A DNA stretch of 64,000 nt, from NCBI RefSeq assembly GCF_003097315.1, contig NZ_QDDL01000006.1:124001-188000 (forward strand), given 5' to 3'. Positions 45,711 through 55,626 of this stretch are shown piece after piece. Source of the DNA: Pelagibaculum spongiae. GTDB taxonomy: Bacteria > Pseudomonadota > Gammaproteobacteria > Enterobacterales > Pelagibaculaceae. The notes beneath the pieces are model-generated. The model did no database searches. It was not told where the DNA came from and saw only the letters and a program-made list of their open reading frames with translations. How positions within the stretch are numbered: position 1 is the first letter of the stretch; each line of letters begins with the position of its first letter. The position numbers were made by a program, and so were the translations under genes.

Positions 45711-47873
45711 GTGCAAAATTATTATCTACTGCCAAAATATTCATTTGAAGTTCTGCTGTCTCAAAATATGTCATTAGTCGATAACCATTCAAATTTACCA
45801 TTAATCGTTTGCGGTCCAATCTTGCGGCGGCTGGAGTCGCAGCAAGTGGTTCTATGGCTAACTTCGTCTCGGCCTCTATCTGGAGAGTTCGAGTTGTTTG
45901 CCACGCAGCAGGCAACTGAGAACGAAGTATCAAACAATCAACAGCTTGAGCAGGTATTAATACAGCGGGTTGCTCTGACTAATAATAATTGCCAGCAGCT
46001 GCAGATTGGCCAACAAGCATGGACTTGTTTGTTAGAGATTCATTTGGATCAACCGCTGGTGGCAGGTCAGCAATATTTTTATGACTTGCAGTTAGCGCAA
46101 AGTGCCGACCAGCTGTTTTGCTTGAGCAGAGATACACCACAAACTCAATTAACATACGCATCGGCCGATATTGGCCAGCCACAGCGTCCAAGTTTGATCT
46201 TTAGAGATAAACTCAGTTCTCTGTTGCATGGTTCTTGCCGATTGCCACATAGCGATTGTCCTGATGCGATGATTACTTGTGATCAACAATTGCAGCAAAA
46301 AATTAGCGATGGAAAGACTTGTCCAGATTTACTGCTGTTAACTGGCGACCAAATTTATGCAGATTCAGTTGCTGGCCCGCTATTGATAGCGATTCAAATA
46401 GTAATTAATAAACTAGGGCTGTGGCATGAAAGTTTTGCCAATGGATCAGAAAATGGATTTTCACAACAAGAGCCTCTTACTGATAGTCAGCAATTGATCG
46501 AGCATTCAGATAATTTATATCAGCGGCAAAAACTACTGCCTACTCAACATGCCACTATGCCAAACAAGAAAGCCGATCGGTTTTTAGCAAAAATAGGTTT
46601 TGAGCGACAGCCAGAGATATTTACCAGTACCCATCAAGAAAATCACTTAATTAGCATGGCAGAATTTAATGCTATGTATCTTTTGGTATGGTCGCCTGCG
46701 CTTTGGCCGTATATATGGCAGCAATTAGAGTTTCAACAATCGATTATTTTATCTAGATTAGAAAAAAAGCAGCAACGACTCTGGCATAAAGAATTAAAAC
46801 AAATAAAGTTGTTTGCGAAAGGTTTGCCTGCTTGTGCCAGAGTGATGGCTAATGTTCCTTGTTACATGATTTTTGATGATCATGATGTAACTGATGATTG
46901 GAACTTAACTGCTGGTTGGGAACAGGCCGCATATGGCCATCCTTTTTCAAAACAAATCATTGGCAATGGATTAATTAGTTATTTTTTATTCCAAGGTTGG
47001 GGTAATAATCCAAGTGTTTTTGTTTCAGAAATATTGCCAGAATTAAAGCAGCTTTTTTCTGAACTAAAGCCGACACTGGCCACTGAAACTGTATCGGTAA
47101 GCAGTAGATTCTTACAAATTGAAAACCACCAACAAGCAATAAACAAATTACTTAAATTTGAGCGATGGCACTATAGCTTGCCGACTACGCCGATGGTTGT
47201 TGTATTAGATAGCCGAACCAGGCGCTGGCGTTCTGAGCGCAACTTAAACAAACCTTCTGGTTTATTGGATTGGGAAGCATTAACCGAAGCACAACAACAA
47301 ATGATCAATCAACCTTCGGTGATTTTAGTTGCTCCAGCACCCATTTTTGGTGTGAAGTTCATTGAAACAATACAGCGGTTGTTCACTTGGCTTGGCCACC
47401 CTTTAGTGGTCGATGCTGAAAACTGGATGGCGCATCCAGGTACTGCTAATACCTTGCTCAATATTTTTCTGCATCGAAAAACACCCCAGAACTTCATTAT
47501 TCTTTCTGGTGATGTGCATTATTCCTTTGTTTACGATGTGTCGATTCGTTTTAGAAGAAATAGCCCTAGAATTTGGCAGTTTACTTGTAGTGGCATCAAA
47601 AATCGTTTTCCAAGCGTGCTATTAAAAATTCTTGAGGCGGGAAATCGTTTTTTCTTTGGAGATTATTCACTGTTCAATTGGTTTACTAAACGCAAGCGTA
47701 TGAGAATTCGCCAAAGGTCGGCACAAGAGGAAGTACGACCAAGGTTAATTAACCAGTCGGCGATTGGTTACCTTGAGCTTGATCAGCATGGAGCACCCAC
47801 CCAAACTGGCTTGTGGCAAGGTAATGGAAAGCTTATCAATCTGTTGCCCGAAAAAAAGAGTTGCAACGACTGA
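45711..47873 (+). CDS. PhoD-like metallophosphatase
   Basis: A 720-residue protein with PhoD-type phosphatase motifs: LLHGSCRLPHSDCPD, LLLTGDQIYADSVAGP (metal ligands), CYMIFDDHDVTDDWN, VVVLDSRTRRWRSE and FIILSGDVHYSFVYDV. The N-terminal part (about 1-160) is an Ig-like or DUF7800-type domain. It probably hydrolyses phosphodiesters or phosphomonoesters. There is no clear signal peptide, unlike classical PhoD. GTG at 45711 gives the longest form; ATG at 45768 is another option. Neither has a strong Shine-Dalgarno. Confidence 0.82.
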   Translation: MQNYYLLPKYSFEVLLSQNMSLVDNHSNLPLIVCGPILRRLESQQVVLWLTSSRPLSGEFELFATQQATENEVSNNQQLEQVLIQRVALTNNNCQQLQIGQQAWTCLLEIHLDQPLVAGQQYFYDLQLAQSADQLFCLSRDTPQTQLTYASADIGQPQRPSLIFRDKLSSLLHGSCRLPHSDCPDAMITCDQQLQQKISDGKTCPDLLLLTGDQIYADSVAGPLLIAIQIVINKLGLWHESFANGSENGFSQQEPLTDSQQLIEHSDNLYQRQKLLPTQHATMPNKKADRFLAKIGFERQPEIFTSTHQENHLISMAEFNAMYLLVWSPALWPYIWQQLEFQQSIILSRLEKKQQRLWHKELKQIKLFAKGLPACARVMANVPCYMIFDDHDVTDDWNLTAGWEQAAYGHPFSKQIIGNGLISYFLFQGWGNNPSVFVSEILPELKQLFSELKPTLATETVSVSSRFLQIENHQQAINKLLKFERWHYSLPTTPMVVVLDSRTRRWRSERNLNKPSGLLDWEALTEAQQQMINQPSVILVAPAPIFGVKFIETIQRLFTWLGHPLVVDAENWMAHPGTANTLLNIFLHRKTPQNFIILSGDVHYSFVYDVSIRFRRNSPRIWQFTCSGIKNRFPSVLLKILEAGNRFFFGDYSLFNWFTKRKRMRIRQRSAQEEVRPRLINQSAIGYLELDQHGAPTQTGLWQGNGKLINLLPEKKSCND

Positions 47874-48196
47874 GGTATTGGTTAAGCAAAGAAAACAAGA
47901 ATGGCTTACATTCTTGGGTAGATATGTGCTTTAGCTATATGCACTATGTTAGATAGTCTTGATTTATCTTCTAGTTATCGGTTTCTTGAGAGTGCAATAT
48001 AACGTTACTATTACTTTGTTTTTGGTGATGGTGATGATGCTCGCGAATTTGCGCTTGCATGGAAGTGGAAGTTGAGATCTATCTTTTGTTGGTAAGGCCA
48101 ACTAAAAAGTTGATTTTTTACTCTTTCGTTTACTTTGCCATTAAAATGAATTAGCGAAAATTAGGATGGATTTTCGCGTCACCTCAGGAGAATCAC
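47874..48196. other. Intergenic stretch with a hairpin
   Basis: CAAGAATG-GCTTA-CATTCTTG at 47896-47916 is a perfect eight-base stem shortly after the phosphatase gene, without a T-run. The rest shows no gene. The right end carries the Shine-Dalgarno of the next small gene. Confidence 0.45.
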
Positions 48197-48346
48197 ATGA
48201 GTGACTTGATTACAGAAGCTTTGGCTGAAGGCATTTTAAGTAATGAATCGATGCAAATGCCAGCAAGAGCAGCACAGGAATTGCTGAGCGAAGATTCTGT
48301 TAGCAATAAAGATAACCAAGATTCAGCTGAAAAAAACGCAGCTTGA
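48197..48346 (+). CDS. Small acidic protein, 49 residues
   Basis: This short frame has CAGGAG six bases before its ATG, a full start-to-stop frame, and a terminator 21 bases after its stop codon, so it looks like a genuine monocistronic gene. The product (MSDLITEALAEGILSNESMQ, then MPARAAQELLSEDSVSNKDN) is acidic and probably helical at its N-terminus; no family is recognised. It has no signal peptide or membrane segment. Confidence 0.6.
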   Translation: MSDLITEALAEGILSNESMQMPARAAQELLSEDSVSNKDNQDSAEKNAA

Positions 48347-48367
48347 TAATGATTGGTTGATCAAATT

Positions 48368-48400
48368 AAATAGCGGTGCGTTCAACTTCACCGCTATTTA
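48368..48400 (+). terminator. Terminator-like hairpin after the 49-residue gene
   Basis: An 11-base perfect stem AAATAGCGGTG / CACCGCTATTT around a ten-base loop. The T-run is short, so strength is uncertain. Confidence 0.65.
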
Positions 48401-48539
48401 ATTAATAATTGTTTTTGATAGATTACTATGCAAAATAGTAATAATCTTTCTTATCAGCAATCAACTGATTTGCGACCCTTCTATTTCGCTGACTACACTA
48501 AGCTCATTGAAATAAACTTGCGCAGGAAGCGCTCCCACC

Positions 48540-49028
48540 ATGAAATATTTTGCTTATGGCTCGAACATGTCTCAGTTGCGGATTCGACAAAGAATCAGCG
48601 CTGAGCAAATTTGCAGTGGCAAGCTGATTGGCTACCAACTTCGCTTTCATAAGTCTGGTGATGATGGTTCAGCCAAATGTGATGCGTTTTATACTGGAAA
48701 ATCTGACGATATTGTTTTTGGTGTACTGTATGAAATTGATAACGAAGCAAAAAAGAAGTTAGATAAAATCGAAGGGCTTGGTGCGGGCTATCAGCAAAAG
48801 CAACTATATATTCTTGATCTTCAGGATGATGTTCATTTAGCTATTGGTTATGTTGCAACATCAATCGTTTATTCATTAAAGCCTTATGATTGGTATTTAC
48901 AACATGTTTTAGTTGGGGCCAGACAAGCATTGTTACCTGCTGGCTATTTAGAAAAACTGCAAAACATAGACGCAGTTGAAGATAAAAATATCGAACGGAG
49001 CCATCAAGAAAAATCATTATATTATTAA
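48540..49028 (+). CDS. Gamma-glutamylcyclotransferase-like protein
   Basis: A 162-residue protein of the GGCT/AIG2 fold. The N-terminal substrate loop is YFAYGSNMSQLRIRQR, and the catalytic Glu lies in KLDKIEGLGAGYQ. Such enzymes turn gamma-glutamyl amino acids into 5-oxoproline; the substrate here is unknown. The Shine-Dalgarno is GGAAG shortly before the ATG. A 13-base gap separates it from the convergent unknown gene. Confidence 0.85.
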   Translation: MKYFAYGSNMSQLRIRQRISAEQICSGKLIGYQLRFHKSGDDGSAKCDAFYTGKSDDIVFGVLYEIDNEAKKKLDKIEGLGAGYQQKQLYILDLQDDVHLAIGYVATSIVYSLKPYDWYLQHVLVGARQALLPAGYLEKLQNIDAVEDKNIERSHQEKSLYY

Positions 49029-49041
49029 TTTAATGGCTTTA

Positions 49042-49743
49042 TTATTTATGTTTTTTGTGTGCGTATTTGTTCCAAATACCCACGTTTTTCAATTGAGGCG
49101 TGACTAAATTAGCAGCTGGGTCAATTAATGATTTATCTATATCTTTCCCGTCATTTTGCCTGTCTATCGCAATCCAATATTGTTCAAAGTTAGCATTTCT
49201 AGCTTTTTTTATGTCAAAGGGCACTGCAATTTCTTGCTCCGTATTCTTGCTCTTTACAAATCGATAGCCAAATGCCACAAGGCCTATTAACTCCCTTCCT
49301 GTAACAGTTAAAAATGAACCACTTGGATTGATGATGTTATCTCTATGGCGTGGTGAGGCTAAATGGAATTGTATTTGGGCGTGGATGCCACCTAGCAGCC
49401 AAGCATCGTTCAATAAAAAATGCCAACTGGTGTTGTAGTGTAAAACGCTGCCACATCCTGAAAAAGAAGCTCTAGGATCTCTAATTTCACAGCTGTGGTT
49501 GGTTGTACCAAGATTAGACAGCTCAATTTCTTCTATAGAACTGCCTCGAAACCTGTCACGACTAGTGTTTATTCTGGTTCTACCACAGACTAAAAAACCT
49601 AATTTAGATCTGCTAGCATTTTTATAGAGTTGGTAAGCGTCTTCTTCGTTATATTTTTCTAGCCATGAAAATTTATTTTCAAGATTTTTATATTTATCTG
49701 ATACAATATTTAATTCTTTATTGAATAGATGTTGGTCAAACAT
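49042..49743 (-). CDS. Unknown protein, 233 residues
   Basis: No family is recognised. The protein has no signal peptide. A hydrophobic and aromatic central part (HYNTSWHFLLNDAWLLGGIH, then FHLASPRHRDN and LTVTGRELIGLVAFGYRF) looks like a folded domain; the C-terminus is basic (KYAHKKHK). Its ATG overlaps the last stop codon of the broken upstream frame (ATGTTTGA), so the two were once a coupled pair. A toxin or other accessory protein is possible but not shown. Confidence 0.6.
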   Translation of the reverse strand: MFDQHLFNKELNIVSDKYKNLENKFSWLEKYNEEDAYQLYKNASRSKLGFLVCGRTRINTSRDRFRGSSIEEIELSNLGTTNHSCEIRDPRASFSGCGSVLHYNTSWHFLLNDAWLLGGIHAQIQFHLASPRHRDNIINPSGSFLTVTGRELIGLVAFGYRFVKSKNTEQEIAVPFDIKKARNANFEQYWIAIDRQNDGKDIDKSLIDPAANLVTPQLKNVGIWNKYAHKKHK

Positions 49744-49987
49744 TTACTGTTATCTTCTTTAGTTTGATTTGACGTATGGATCCAGTATTCTTGTTGGAAT
49801 GCTGAATGCTATTTGTTTCTTTAAATAATGTTTTTTTTAAAGGATCACTATCTTTCACATATTGGATAATATTAACAGGCATATTTTCTGAAATAAATTT
49901 ACCTTTGATATATCAAAGTACTGAAGGAGTGGCGCTGGTGAAAGCAAATGCTGAGTTGGCGAGTAGTGCAGCAACAAATGTTTTCAT
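49736..49987 (-). pseudogene. Small exported protein gene interrupted by an in-frame TGA
   Basis: On the minus strand an ATG at 49987 with AAGGA seven bases before it opens a frame starting with a signal peptide (MKTFVAALLANSAFAFTSAT). TGA stops it at codon 25, but the same frame then stays open for 58 codons (YIKGKFISENMPVNIIQYVK onwards) to the TGA at 49738-49736, which overlaps the start of the next gene. The simplest reading is a nonsense mutation in a small exported-protein gene. A genuine 24-residue peptide is less likely. Confidence 0.5.
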
Positions 49988-50067
49988 AGAAAAATCCTTT
50001 TTGCATCTAATGTTGCTACAGATTAGTTGCCAATTTTTGAATGGATTGTGATCTGACGGCCATTTCA

Positions 50068-50109
50068 AAAAAAAGCCGATGCTGAAAAATTCAGCATCGG
50101 CTTTTTTGT
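50068..50109 (-). terminator. Terminator after maeA
   Basis: A long stem, AAAAAAGCCGATGCTGAA with TTCAGCATCGGCTTTTTT and a short AAA loop, lies 36 bases past the maeA stop codon. It also separates maeA from the broken small gene. Confidence 0.88.
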
Positions 50110-50144
50110 CCAGAAAATTTCTGGCATCGCATTGTTTACATGAA

Positions 50145-51839
50145 CTAACTAGCGAGTGTTTTCTGGTATTTCGGGCGCCAGTAAATTGCTTCAATCGCTT
50201 GTTCAATTGCGGCATCTGAAGATTCTAATTTACTGTAACCATCCGCGATCGCTTGCTTAGCAACCGCTACAGCAATTTTGTGACTGACTACAGCGAGATC
50301 TTCCAGCGGTGGCAACAATGAATCGCCAGGAGAGAAATCGCCGTTACTAATTTGTGATAATTCCAAAGCCGCAGCTTGCAGCATATTCTCACTGATCCGC
50401 GAGGCTTTTGCAGCCAAAACACCTAAGCCAATACCAGGGAAAATATAAGTGTTATTGCACTGGGCAATCACGTGTTCAGTTTCACCGATTTTTACCGGAT
50501 TAAACGGGCTGCCGGTTGCGACTAGCGCTTTGCCTTCAGTCCAATTTAAAACATCTTCAGGGATTGCCTCAGCACGAGCGGTCGGGTTAGACAGCGGCAT
50601 AATGATTGGCTGGCTATGGTTCTTAGCCATTTGCTTCATGACTGCCTCAGTGAAAATACCTGGCTGACCACAAACACCGACGATGGCATGCGGCTTAGCA
50701 TGTTCAACCACTTGCAATAAATCGGCCCGTTCACCGGTAGTGCCCCAAGTTTTGGTAATAGATACCGGATGCGCCAAAGCTTGCTGGAAGGGATATAAAT
50801 CTGGCTGATTATCTAGCACTAACCCAAGGCGATCGACCATGAAGATTTGTGCTCTAGCATTGGCCTCGGTAGCACCTTGCGCAACCTTGGCTTGAATAAT
50901 GGTTTCTGCAATACCAGAGCCTGCTGAGCCTGCACCGACAATCGTCACGCGCATATCTTTAAAAGGAACATTGGCTCGCTGAGCAGCAGCGAGAATAGTA
51001 CCCAAGGTGACAGAGGCGGTGCCTTGAATATCATCATTAAAGCAGCACAACTGATCTTGATAGCGCGCCAATAGAGGGCTGGCATGGGTGATAGCAAAGT
51101 CTTCGAATTGTAGTAAAACTTTTGGCCAACGGCGCTTAACCGCGGCGATAAACGCATCGGTCATCTGGTAATAGCGCTCTTCATCAAGACGATTATAGCG
51201 ATGGCCCAAATAGTTTGGATCATCGAGTAGCTCTTGGTTATTGGTACCGGCATCCAGTGTCACTGGCAAGGTGGTATAAGGGTCTATGCCACCAATGGCG
51301 GTATACAAAGATAATTTACCGATCGAAATACCAATACCGCCAATACCTAAATCACCCAGTCCTAAAATCCGCTCACCATCAGTGACCACAATCACTTTAA
51401 TATCTTGTGGCACGTTGGCTAGCATTTGATCGATGGAATCAATTAGGTCGTGGGAGATAAATAATCCGCGTGGTTTGCGGTAAATCTCAGAAAATAACTG
51501 ACATGCTTTTCCGACTGTAGGAGTGTAAATAATCGGTAGCACTGAAGTTAGATGCTGCTGTAAAAAAGCATAAAACAGTGTTTCATTGTTATCTTGCAGA
51601 CTTCTTAAATAAACATGACGGCGCAAGTCGGTCGTCTGTTTGTTATAGGTAATCTTGGCTCGATCTAGCTGGTCTTGCATGGTTTCCACTCGACATGGCA
51701 GTAAGCCATCGAGTCGCAAGGTTGATCTTTCTTGAGCGGTAAATGCGGTGCCCTTATTTAATAATGGGGCTTCAAGTAATTCTGTGCCGCGAACTGAAGT
51801 TTCAATTACCGTTTGATCGAGCCGATTAAAAAGTCCCAT
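50145..51839 (-). CDS. maeA: NAD-dependent malic enzyme
   Basis: A 564-residue malic enzyme that decarboxylates malate to pyruvate. The motifs are YTPTVGKACQLFSEIYRKPR, VTDGERILGLGDLGIGGIGI, CFNDDIQGTASVTLGTILAA and the nucleotide-binding GAGSAGSGIAETI. Length and the FSEIYRKPRGLFIS segment fit the NAD-linked SfcA/MaeA type. It is monocistronic. Confidence 0.95.
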   Translation of the reverse strand: MGLFNRLDQTVIETSVRGTELLEAPLLNKGTAFTAQERSTLRLDGLLPCRVETMQDQLDRAKITYNKQTTDLRRHVYLRSLQDNNETLFYAFLQQHLTSVLPIIYTPTVGKACQLFSEIYRKPRGLFISHDLIDSIDQMLANVPQDIKVIVVTDGERILGLGDLGIGGIGISIGKLSLYTAIGGIDPYTTLPVTLDAGTNNQELLDDPNYLGHRYNRLDEERYYQMTDAFIAAVKRRWPKVLLQFEDFAITHASPLLARYQDQLCCFNDDIQGTASVTLGTILAAAQRANVPFKDMRVTIVGAGSAGSGIAETIIQAKVAQGATEANARAQIFMVDRLGLVLDNQPDLYPFQQALAHPVSITKTWGTTGERADLLQVVEHAKPHAIVGVCGQPGIFTEAVMKQMAKNHSQPIIMPLSNPTARAEAIPEDVLNWTEGKALVATGSPFNPVKIGETEHVIAQCNNTYIFPGIGLGVLAAKASRISENMLQAAALELSQISNGDFSPGDSLLPPLEDLAVVSHKIAVAVAKQAIADGYSKLESSDAAIEQAIEAIYWRPKYQKTLAS

Positions 51840-52056
51840 TTACAATTGATCCACTGATTATCATTTTTTCAATCATAGACAGAAGCGCAATATTTTACGG
51901 GCGCTGTAGCACAGCCGGACAATTGAGGCTGCTATGAGGGGGATTCTGTGAGGTTAAGCCTGAGATGAAGGCGATCAAAACTGATTAAATGCAAATTATC
52001 TAATGATCGCTGACGGTTAAAATCAACGACCATTAAATAAAATGATAAATGTTCAG

Positions 52057-53283
52057 CTATTCGGAATTGGAAATAGCTTGGCGAATAGCATTGACTCGCG
52101 CTTGATGTAGATGCACGCCGACTTCGACACCAGTAATTCCCTTGGCAACTATTTCTCTAGCATTAATGGTTGCTGCCGCTTGCTGAGCTTTAATTAAATA
52201 ATTCCGCTGGGGCCATGGATTGTTTTCCAGTCCGGTTCTGCCTTTGGCATCGGCTTCGCAGGCGATTAAAAATGCAACAAATCTAGCAGGGCGACGCAAA
52301 GCATCGGTTTGTTCCAGTAATTTCAAAATAGTGGCTGGGCGTAATTGTTGGCTGCGATGGGCATGGGTATGCCAAACCGAAGTAAGCACTGCCAGATCTC
52401 GATATCGATTGGGAATTTTTAATCGCTTACAAAAATGTTCGATAATCTCCCGACCTTTTTCTTCATGGCCGCGGTGACTAGGCCAGAATTTTCGAGGAGT
52501 AACCCCTTTACCAAAATCATGGGCCAAGGCGGCAAAGCGAGTTGGCCCATCAGCACCAAGAAGCACTGCTTGCTGCAGCACCATCATGGTATGAATGCCG
52601 GTATCGATTTCCGGGTGCCACTTTTCTGGGTTGGGAACGCCCCATAAGCGATCCAATTCGGGCATTAAATGTTTCAAAGCACCTGCCTGACGCAGCACTT
52701 CAAAAAACACTTCTGGTTGTTGTTCCATCAGTGCCCGTTCAGTTTCTTGCCAAACTCTTTCTGGCGTTAAATGCTCAAGCTCGCCAGATTGGCTGATTTG
52801 CTGCATTAGCAGCATGGTTTCATCGGCGACTTTAAAACCTAACGGCGCCAAACGAGCAGCAAAACGAGCGACTCGTAACAGGCGAAGCGGATCTTCAAGG
52901 AAAGCATCTGACACATGGCGCAACAAGCGATCTTCAAGGTCTTGTTGGCCATTGAATGGATCAACAATTTTACCGTCAGTAGCCTCTGCCATCGCATTGA
53001 TGGTTAGATCCCGGCGAATTAAATCTTGTTCAAGAGTGACAGATGGGTCGGCAAAGAAGGTAAAGCCATGATAGCCGTGGCCCGACTTGCGTTCGGTTCT
53101 GGCCAGTGCAAACTCTTCATGGGTTTTTGGGTGGAGAAATACCGGGAAATCTTTGCCCACCGGTTGAAAACCGTCGGCAATCATCTGCTCAGGAGTGCTG
53201 CCGGTAATTACCCAGTCGCGATCCTTGATAGGTAGACCAAGTAGCCTGTCTCGCACAGCGCCACCTACCAGATAGATTTCCAT
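52057..53283 (-). CDS. cca: CCA-adding tRNA nucleotidyltransferase
   Basis: A 408-residue enzyme that adds or repairs the CCA end of tRNAs. The N-terminal MEIYLVGGAVRDRLLGLPIKD and RRDLTINAMAEATDG carry the class II nucleotidyltransferase signature, and the RLLRVARFAARLAPLGF segment the amino-acid template. The HD phosphohydrolase domain (LAHDFGKGVTPRKFW) marks the gammaproteobacterial form. The neighbours argA and the ygiM-like gene run in the same direction. Confidence 0.95.
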   Translation of the reverse strand: MEIYLVGGAVRDRLLGLPIKDRDWVITGSTPEQMIADGFQPVGKDFPVFLHPKTHEEFALARTERKSGHGYHGFTFFADPSVTLEQDLIRRDLTINAMAEATDGKIVDPFNGQQDLEDRLLRHVSDAFLEDPLRLLRVARFAARLAPLGFKVADETMLLMQQISQSGELEHLTPERVWQETERALMEQQPEVFFEVLRQAGALKHLMPELDRLWGVPNPEKWHPEIDTGIHTMMVLQQAVLLGADGPTRFAALAHDFGKGVTPRKFWPSHRGHEEKGREIIEHFCKRLKIPNRYRDLAVLTSVWHTHAHRSQQLRPATILKLLEQTDALRRPARFVAFLIACEADAKGRTGLENNPWPQRNYLIKAQQAAATINAREIVAKGITGVEVGVHLHQARVNAIRQAISNSE

Positions 53284-53385
53284 AGTTTACTCCTGACTCA
53301 AATCGGCGGCTATTTTCACACTTGGTTAGACAGGCTTCCAGTCGATTCGGCAAGATTTATTCAACTATTGATGAATCTTTGCGAT

Positions 53386-54678
53386 TTAACCTTGCAGCGT
53401 TTTGATCAAAATCTTAGATTTCCGCTGCAAGTTATATAGTTGCTGTCGATCACCGGGCAAATCAGAGACTGGCCTTTCGACAAAACCTTGCTCGACAAAC
53501 CAGTGAGTGGTTCGAGTGGTCAGTACAATCAGCTGATTAATGCCTAAGCTATGTGCTTTTTGCTCAATCCGCATTAACAATTGTTCGCCACGATGGCCGC
53601 CACGGTAGTCATTGTGAACGGCCAAACATGCCAGTTCGCCAAAGCCATCGCTTAAAGGATGAAGTGCGGCGCAGCCGATTAATAAACCGTCACGATCGAT
53701 CACTTGGAAGCGATCCACTTCAGTTTCCATTACTTCTCTGGAACGTCGAACCAAAATGCCTTCTTGTTCTAGCGGGGCAATTAAATCGAGTAAACCACCG
53801 ACATCTTCGATGGTGGCTTGGCGCAGCTGTTCATAACGATCGCCATAAATCATGCAACCGGCACCGTCACGGGTGTAGAGCTCTTGTAGCAACACACCAT
53901 CGTGATTGAAATTGAGTAAATGCGAGCGACTCACCCCGTTGCTGCAAGCATCAAGTGCGTATTTCATTTGGTAGAGCAGCGGATCTTGATCGGTTAATTG
54001 TTGGCAGAATTGTTCAGCCATTTGCAGATCCATCCAGGAGATCGGCTTGCCTTGTTGGTCTTTAACAAGATCTTGAGTGCTTAGTTGAATCAGTTTGTCA
54101 GCCTTGAGAGCGACCGCAGTTTTACAGGCCAATTGGTGACTATCAAGCAAGAACAATTCGCCAGTAGGTGATGCGGCAATTGATGGCAGTAATACTAAAT
54201 GTTGGTTATCTAATAGTTGCTGAATCGGCTCAACACGTACTTTTCTAACTTCACCACCAAAGCAATGATCCTGCCCATTTCTAACCCCAACTGGCATTGC
54301 AGTAACAAAGTTACCAGAGCTGACCGATAACTCCGAGGCCATACCTTTGCGAGTCAGCATGGCTTCTAACCGACTGCGAAAATACCCATTAAGTGAAATG
54401 GCATGGCGCAAAGCAGCTTCATCAGCCAATGGATAGCCTTGATGATATTCGAGCTGGCCACCAGATTCAGCGATGATTTCTGGCAACTGCGGTGACATGC
54501 CAAAACAGATAACAATTCGCAGGCCGAGGTTATGCAGCAAGCTGATGTCTTGTGCCAGATTATGCAAATGACGATCTTTGAAAGCATCACCGGGAAGGTT
54601 GATAACCACTGTGCGACCACGGTGCTGCCCAATATAGGGCAAAGCATCGCGAAACGGATGGACAAATGAATCGTTCAT
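53386..54678 (-). CDS. argA: N-acetylglutamate synthase
   Basis: A 430-residue ArgA, the first enzyme of arginine synthesis. The N-terminal amino-acid kinase-like domain (FVHPFRDALPYIGQHRGRTV, FGMSPQLPEI, the segment near SRSHLLNFNHDG) binds arginine for feedback control; the C-terminal GNAT domain (about residues 285-430) has LACLAVHNDYRGGHRGEQLL and TRTTHWFVEQGFV. The length fits the classical gammaproteobacterial type. Confidence 0.95.
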   Translation of the reverse strand: MNDSFVHPFRDALPYIGQHRGRTVVINLPGDAFKDRHLHNLAQDISLLHNLGLRIVICFGMSPQLPEIIAESGGQLEYHQGYPLADEAALRHAISLNGYFRSRLEAMLTRKGMASELSVSSGNFVTAMPVGVRNGQDHCFGGEVRKVRVEPIQQLLDNQHLVLLPSIAASPTGELFLLDSHQLACKTAVALKADKLIQLSTQDLVKDQQGKPISWMDLQMAEQFCQQLTDQDPLLYQMKYALDACSNGVSRSHLLNFNHDGVLLQELYTRDGAGCMIYGDRYEQLRQATIEDVGGLLDLIAPLEQEGILVRRSREVMETEVDRFQVIDRDGLLIGCAALHPLSDGFGELACLAVHNDYRGGHRGEQLLMRIEQKAHSLGINQLIVLTTRTTHWFVEQGFVERPVSDLPGDRQQLYNLQRKSKILIKTLQG

Positions 54679-54849
54679 ACTGCAAACACTGCCTGATTAT
54701 TTATGCTTGACTGTTTATGCAGAAAAGCTGGATATATTTTCAGTGTAATAATGCGATGTATCGGCTCAGCTGTCGAGTAATCAATAAATATTCGATTACA
54801 GTTCGCTGTTCAGCGGTCGTCTTGGGGCAACCGCTGTAGCAAATCTTGT

Positions 54850-55512
54850 TTACCAATGCTGCTTAGAACGACCCATTAAACGAGAGATAACAAACGTGAC
54901 CATGGCACCAAAGAAGGCAATCAAAGCGCCCCATAACCATTGGTCAGTAGTGCTGTCGTTTTCCAGCATCTGGGTTTGCTGTTCTAGCGATTGCTTTTGT
55001 TTTTCCAACTGAACCAGGCGAGTACGCATCTGCTCGTTTTCTTGGTTGATGCCGACTACATCGCTGGTGGCTGACTTCAAACCGCTAAAGTTTTGCTGCA
55101 ATTGAGACACTTGCTCGTTGAGCTTTTTATTGTCTGCGTCTAGCTGTTGTAACTCGGCCTGCAGGCGAGTGTTGTCTGCGTTAACTGCAGTCAATCGCTG
55201 TTTGGTTTTTTCCAATTCAGTAGTCACTGGCTTCAGCAGGTGTCTAGCAATTTTTTTATTGCTCATAAACCGGCTGGCGATAAAACCTTCTTCACCACGG
55301 GAATTCTTTACCTTGGTGTAACCGGTTTCTTCGTTTACTGAGAGCACCTCAAGAGATGATCCTGAAGACATATTCCTAATTATTCTATAGGCGGTGCTTT
55401 CACCAGAGCGCATAGGCACCCAAAGCTGGTCAATAATATAAAGAGTTTCTGCCTGGGCAATGCTGCTCAGGAATAAGAACAAAACTGCAAATGTGCGTAT
55501 GATCGAAGGCAT
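54850..55512 (-). CDS. ygiM: SH3-domain protein, YgiM-like (TIGR04211)
   Basis: A 220-residue envelope protein. Signal peptide (AVLFLFLSSIAQA), then a bacterial SH3 domain (YIIDQLWVPMRSGESTAYRI, SRGEEGFIASRFM), a coiled coil (about residues 90-185), and a C-terminal transmembrane helix (LWGALIAFFGAMVTFVISRL). ATG at 55512 begins right at the signal peptide; the frame extends to 55584. E. coli ygiM lies beside cca and ygiF, as here. Confidence 0.85.
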   Translation of the reverse strand: MPSIIRTFAVLFLFLSSIAQAETLYIIDQLWVPMRSGESTAYRIIRNMSSGSSLEVLSVNEETGYTKVKNSRGEEGFIASRFMSNKKIARHLLKPVTTELEKTKQRLTAVNADNTRLQAELQQLDADNKKLNEQVSQLQQNFSGLKSATSDVVGINQENEQMRTRLVQLEKQKQSLEQQTQMLENDSTTDQWLWGALIAFFGAMVTFVISRLMGRSKQHW

Positions 55513-55626
55513 GGCAATTAGTATTTCGTAGCGGCTTTGGAGGCGAAGAGACAGCCACCTGAGCGGGTTTTTAGAAACTACCATTTTGTCGCGACCTGCC
55601 TATGAAGTGCAACCCCTTTGCTGTGA

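Noticed and set aside
49913..49915. Selenocysteine at the in-frame TGA
   Set aside because: No selenoprotein family, no recognised SECIS-type hairpin after the codon, and the TGA follows directly on a signal peptide, so a nonsense mutation is simpler.
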